DNA of 64,000 nt. It comes from Streptomyces nigrescens (lineage in GTDB: Bacteria; Actinomycetota; Actinomycetes; Streptomycetales; Streptomycetaceae). Within the stretch, counting starts at the first letter, position 1. Every line of letters begins with the position of its first letter. This document shows, one piece after another, positions 63,013-64,000 of this stretch. Where the stretch lies: the NCBI GenBank assembly GCA_024349765.1, contig AP026073.1:5518001-5582000 (forward strand), in the 5' to 3' direction. Both the position numbers and the translations under genes were made by a program. Under the pieces are notes generated by a model. The model saw nothing but the letters and a program-made list of their open reading frames with translations, made no database searches and was not told where the DNA came from.

Positions 63013-64000
63013 TCACCGCAGCGTGAGGCGGGGCTTCGGTGCGTCGGTGCGCCCGGTGGGCGGGGTGCGGCTGCCTGCCTGGTAGGGCAGCGGCCAGGGG
63101 GCGCCCGGGCCGGTGTAGCCCTGCTCGGCGGCGGCGTGCAGGGTCCAGTGCGGGTCGTACAGGTGCGGTCGGGCCAGCGCGCACAGGTCGGTGCGCCCGG
63201 CGAGGACGAGGGAGTTCACGTCGTCCCAGGAGGAGATCGCGCCGACCGCGATGACCGGCACGCCGAGGGCGTTGCGGATCCGGTCGGCGAACGGCGTCTG
63301 GTACGAGCGTCCGTAGTCGGGGCGCTCGTCGGAGACGACCTGCCCGGTGGAGACGTCGATGGCGTCGGCGCCGTGCTCGGCGAACGCGCCCGCGATGGCC
63401 ACCGCGTCCTCGGCGGTGGTGCCGCCGTCGGACCAGTCGGTGGCGGAGATCCGGACGGTCATCGGCCGGTCGTCCGGCCACACCTCGCGCACCGCGTCGA
63501 AGACGTCGAGCGGGAAGCGGAGCCGGCCGGCGAGGGAACCTCCGTAGGCGTCGGTGCGTTGATTGGTCAGCGGGGAGAGGAATCCGGACAGCAGATAGCC
63601 GTGGGCGCAGTGCAGTTCGAGGAGGTCGAAGCCGCAGTCGGCGGCCCGTCGCGCGGCGTCGGTGAACTCCCGCCGGATGTCGGCGAGTTCGCCGGTGGTC
63701 AGCTCGTGGGGGCGCTGGCTGCCGGGCTTGTAGGGAAGGGGGGATGCGGCGACGAGTGGCCAGTTGCCGGTGTCGAGCGGTTCGTCGATACCGTCCCACA
63801 TCAGCTTGGTGGAGCCCTTGCGGCCGGAGTGGCCGAGCTGCACGCCGAGCGCCGTGCCGGGCGCCCGGGTGTGCACGAAGTCGGTGACGCGGCGCCAGGC
63901 CGCCGCCTGTTCGGGCGTGTAGAGACCGGCGCAGCCCGGGGTGATCCGGCCGTTTTCGCTGACGCACACCATCTCGGTCATCACGAGCCCGGCCCCGCCG
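63013..64000 (-). CDS. C-terminal old-yellow-enzyme half of a salicylyl-CoA 5-hydroxylase-type protein (partial)
   Basis: The frame is open to the window edge (about 329 residues present). It is an OYE-type barrel: AGLVMTEMVCVSENGRITPGCAGLYTP (in segments), LGVQLGHSGRKGS with the FMN His, FDLLELHCAHGYLLSGFLSP and the C-terminal ALARPHLYDPHWTLHAAAEQG. These features match the C-terminal half of bifunctional salicylyl-CoA 5-hydroxylase/oxidoreductases, whose N-terminal flavin mono-oxygenase would lie beyond the edge. With the aryl-CoA ligase and acyl-CoA dehydrogenase it suggests salicylate or anthranilate breakdown. It could instead be a stand-alone OYE. Confidence 0.75.
   Translation of the reverse strand, partial: GGAGLVMTEMVCVSENGRITPGCAGLYTPEQAAAWRRVTDFVHTRAPGTALGVQLGHSGRKGSTKLMWDGIDEPLDTGNWPLVAASPLPYKPGSQRPHELTTGELADIRREFTDAARRAADCGFDLLELHCAHGYLLSGFLSPLTNQRTDAYGGSLAGRLRFPLDVFDAVREVWPDDRPMTVRISATDWSDGGTTAEDAVAIAGAFAEHGADAIDVSTGQVVSDERPDYGRSYQTPFADRIRNALGVPVIAVGAISSWDDVNSLVLAGRTDLCALARPHLYDPHWTLHAAAEQGYTGPGAPWPLPYQAGSRTPPTGRTDAPKPRLTLR

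Overview
The window is chromosomal DNA from a Streptomyces or a very close actinomycete. The evidence is very high GC with strong third-position GC bias, many GTG starts, lipobox and Tat signals, a WhiI-type sporulation regulator, an AfsA/gamma-butyrolactone (GBL) locus with TTA codons, ECF41 sigma factors and the coproporphyrin-dependent haem genes. From memory, the gene order from about 3.9 to 54 kb follows the Streptomyces coelicolor core region around SCO5998-SCO6045, read in the opposite direction. This synteny could not be checked here. No rRNA, tRNA, CRISPR array or insertion sequence was seen.

Layout. 0-3.7 kb: the end of an unknown gene, a small zinc-ribbon protein, an ABC exporter pair, a PTH2-like protein and a LysE exporter. 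3.9-7.3 kb: a compact block with a DUF692/MNIO iron oxidase, its small partner, and two TIGR04222-type membrane proteins. One of these ends in a Ser/Gly/Cys repeat tail and is the likely substrate. 7.4-9.1 kb: a secreted tripeptidyl-peptidase-like hydrolase. 9.2-17.3 kb: the haem genes hemQ, hemY/cgoX and hemE on the minus strand, separated by plus-strand genes for a DUF4349 lipoprotein, a thiolase and a CoA-disulfide-reductase-like flavoenzyme, then DUF3000. 17.6-18.2 kb: whiI behind a sigma-WhiG-like promoter. 18.3-24.4 kb: RNase D, a PepSY lipoprotein, the fadA-fadB beta-oxidation operon and a PIN-like protein.

24.5-30 kb: an MmyB-type regulator, a broken dehydrogenase, an amino-acid permease and dxs. 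30.3-38.8 kb: two sugar uptake systems, xylFGH with its ROK regulator and ngcEFG (chitobiose/GlcNAc type). 39.2-42.7 kb: a secreted GH92 alpha-mannosidase. 42.8-45.5 kb: aconitase acnA behind an iron box and an 18-bp palindrome. 45.7-48.8 kb: two ECF41 sigma factor genes, each behind a textbook ECF41 promoter, around an old-yellow-enzyme gene. 48.9-54.8 kb: a Lon-like protease, a nucleotidyltransferase, a DUF1648/YtrA pair, an XRE-MurA fusion and a double glyoxalase-fold protein.

54.9-64 kb: an aromatic acyl-CoA catabolic set (acyl-CoA dehydrogenase, aryl-CoA ligase, PaaX-type regulator and, at the far edge, the end of a salicylyl-CoA 5-hydroxylase-type protein). Inside it sits a GBL signalling locus: a HAD phosphatase, two ScbR/ArpA-type receptors and an AfsA/ScbA-type synthase. 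All three plus-strand GBL genes carry the same ACC(G/A)CATGGT palindrome upstream, and one receptor and the synthase each contain a rare TTA codon.

The best candidate for a little-described system is the 3.9-7.3 kb MNIO block, read as a modification system for a membrane-anchored Cys-rich tail. The GBL locus is the second most interesting region.
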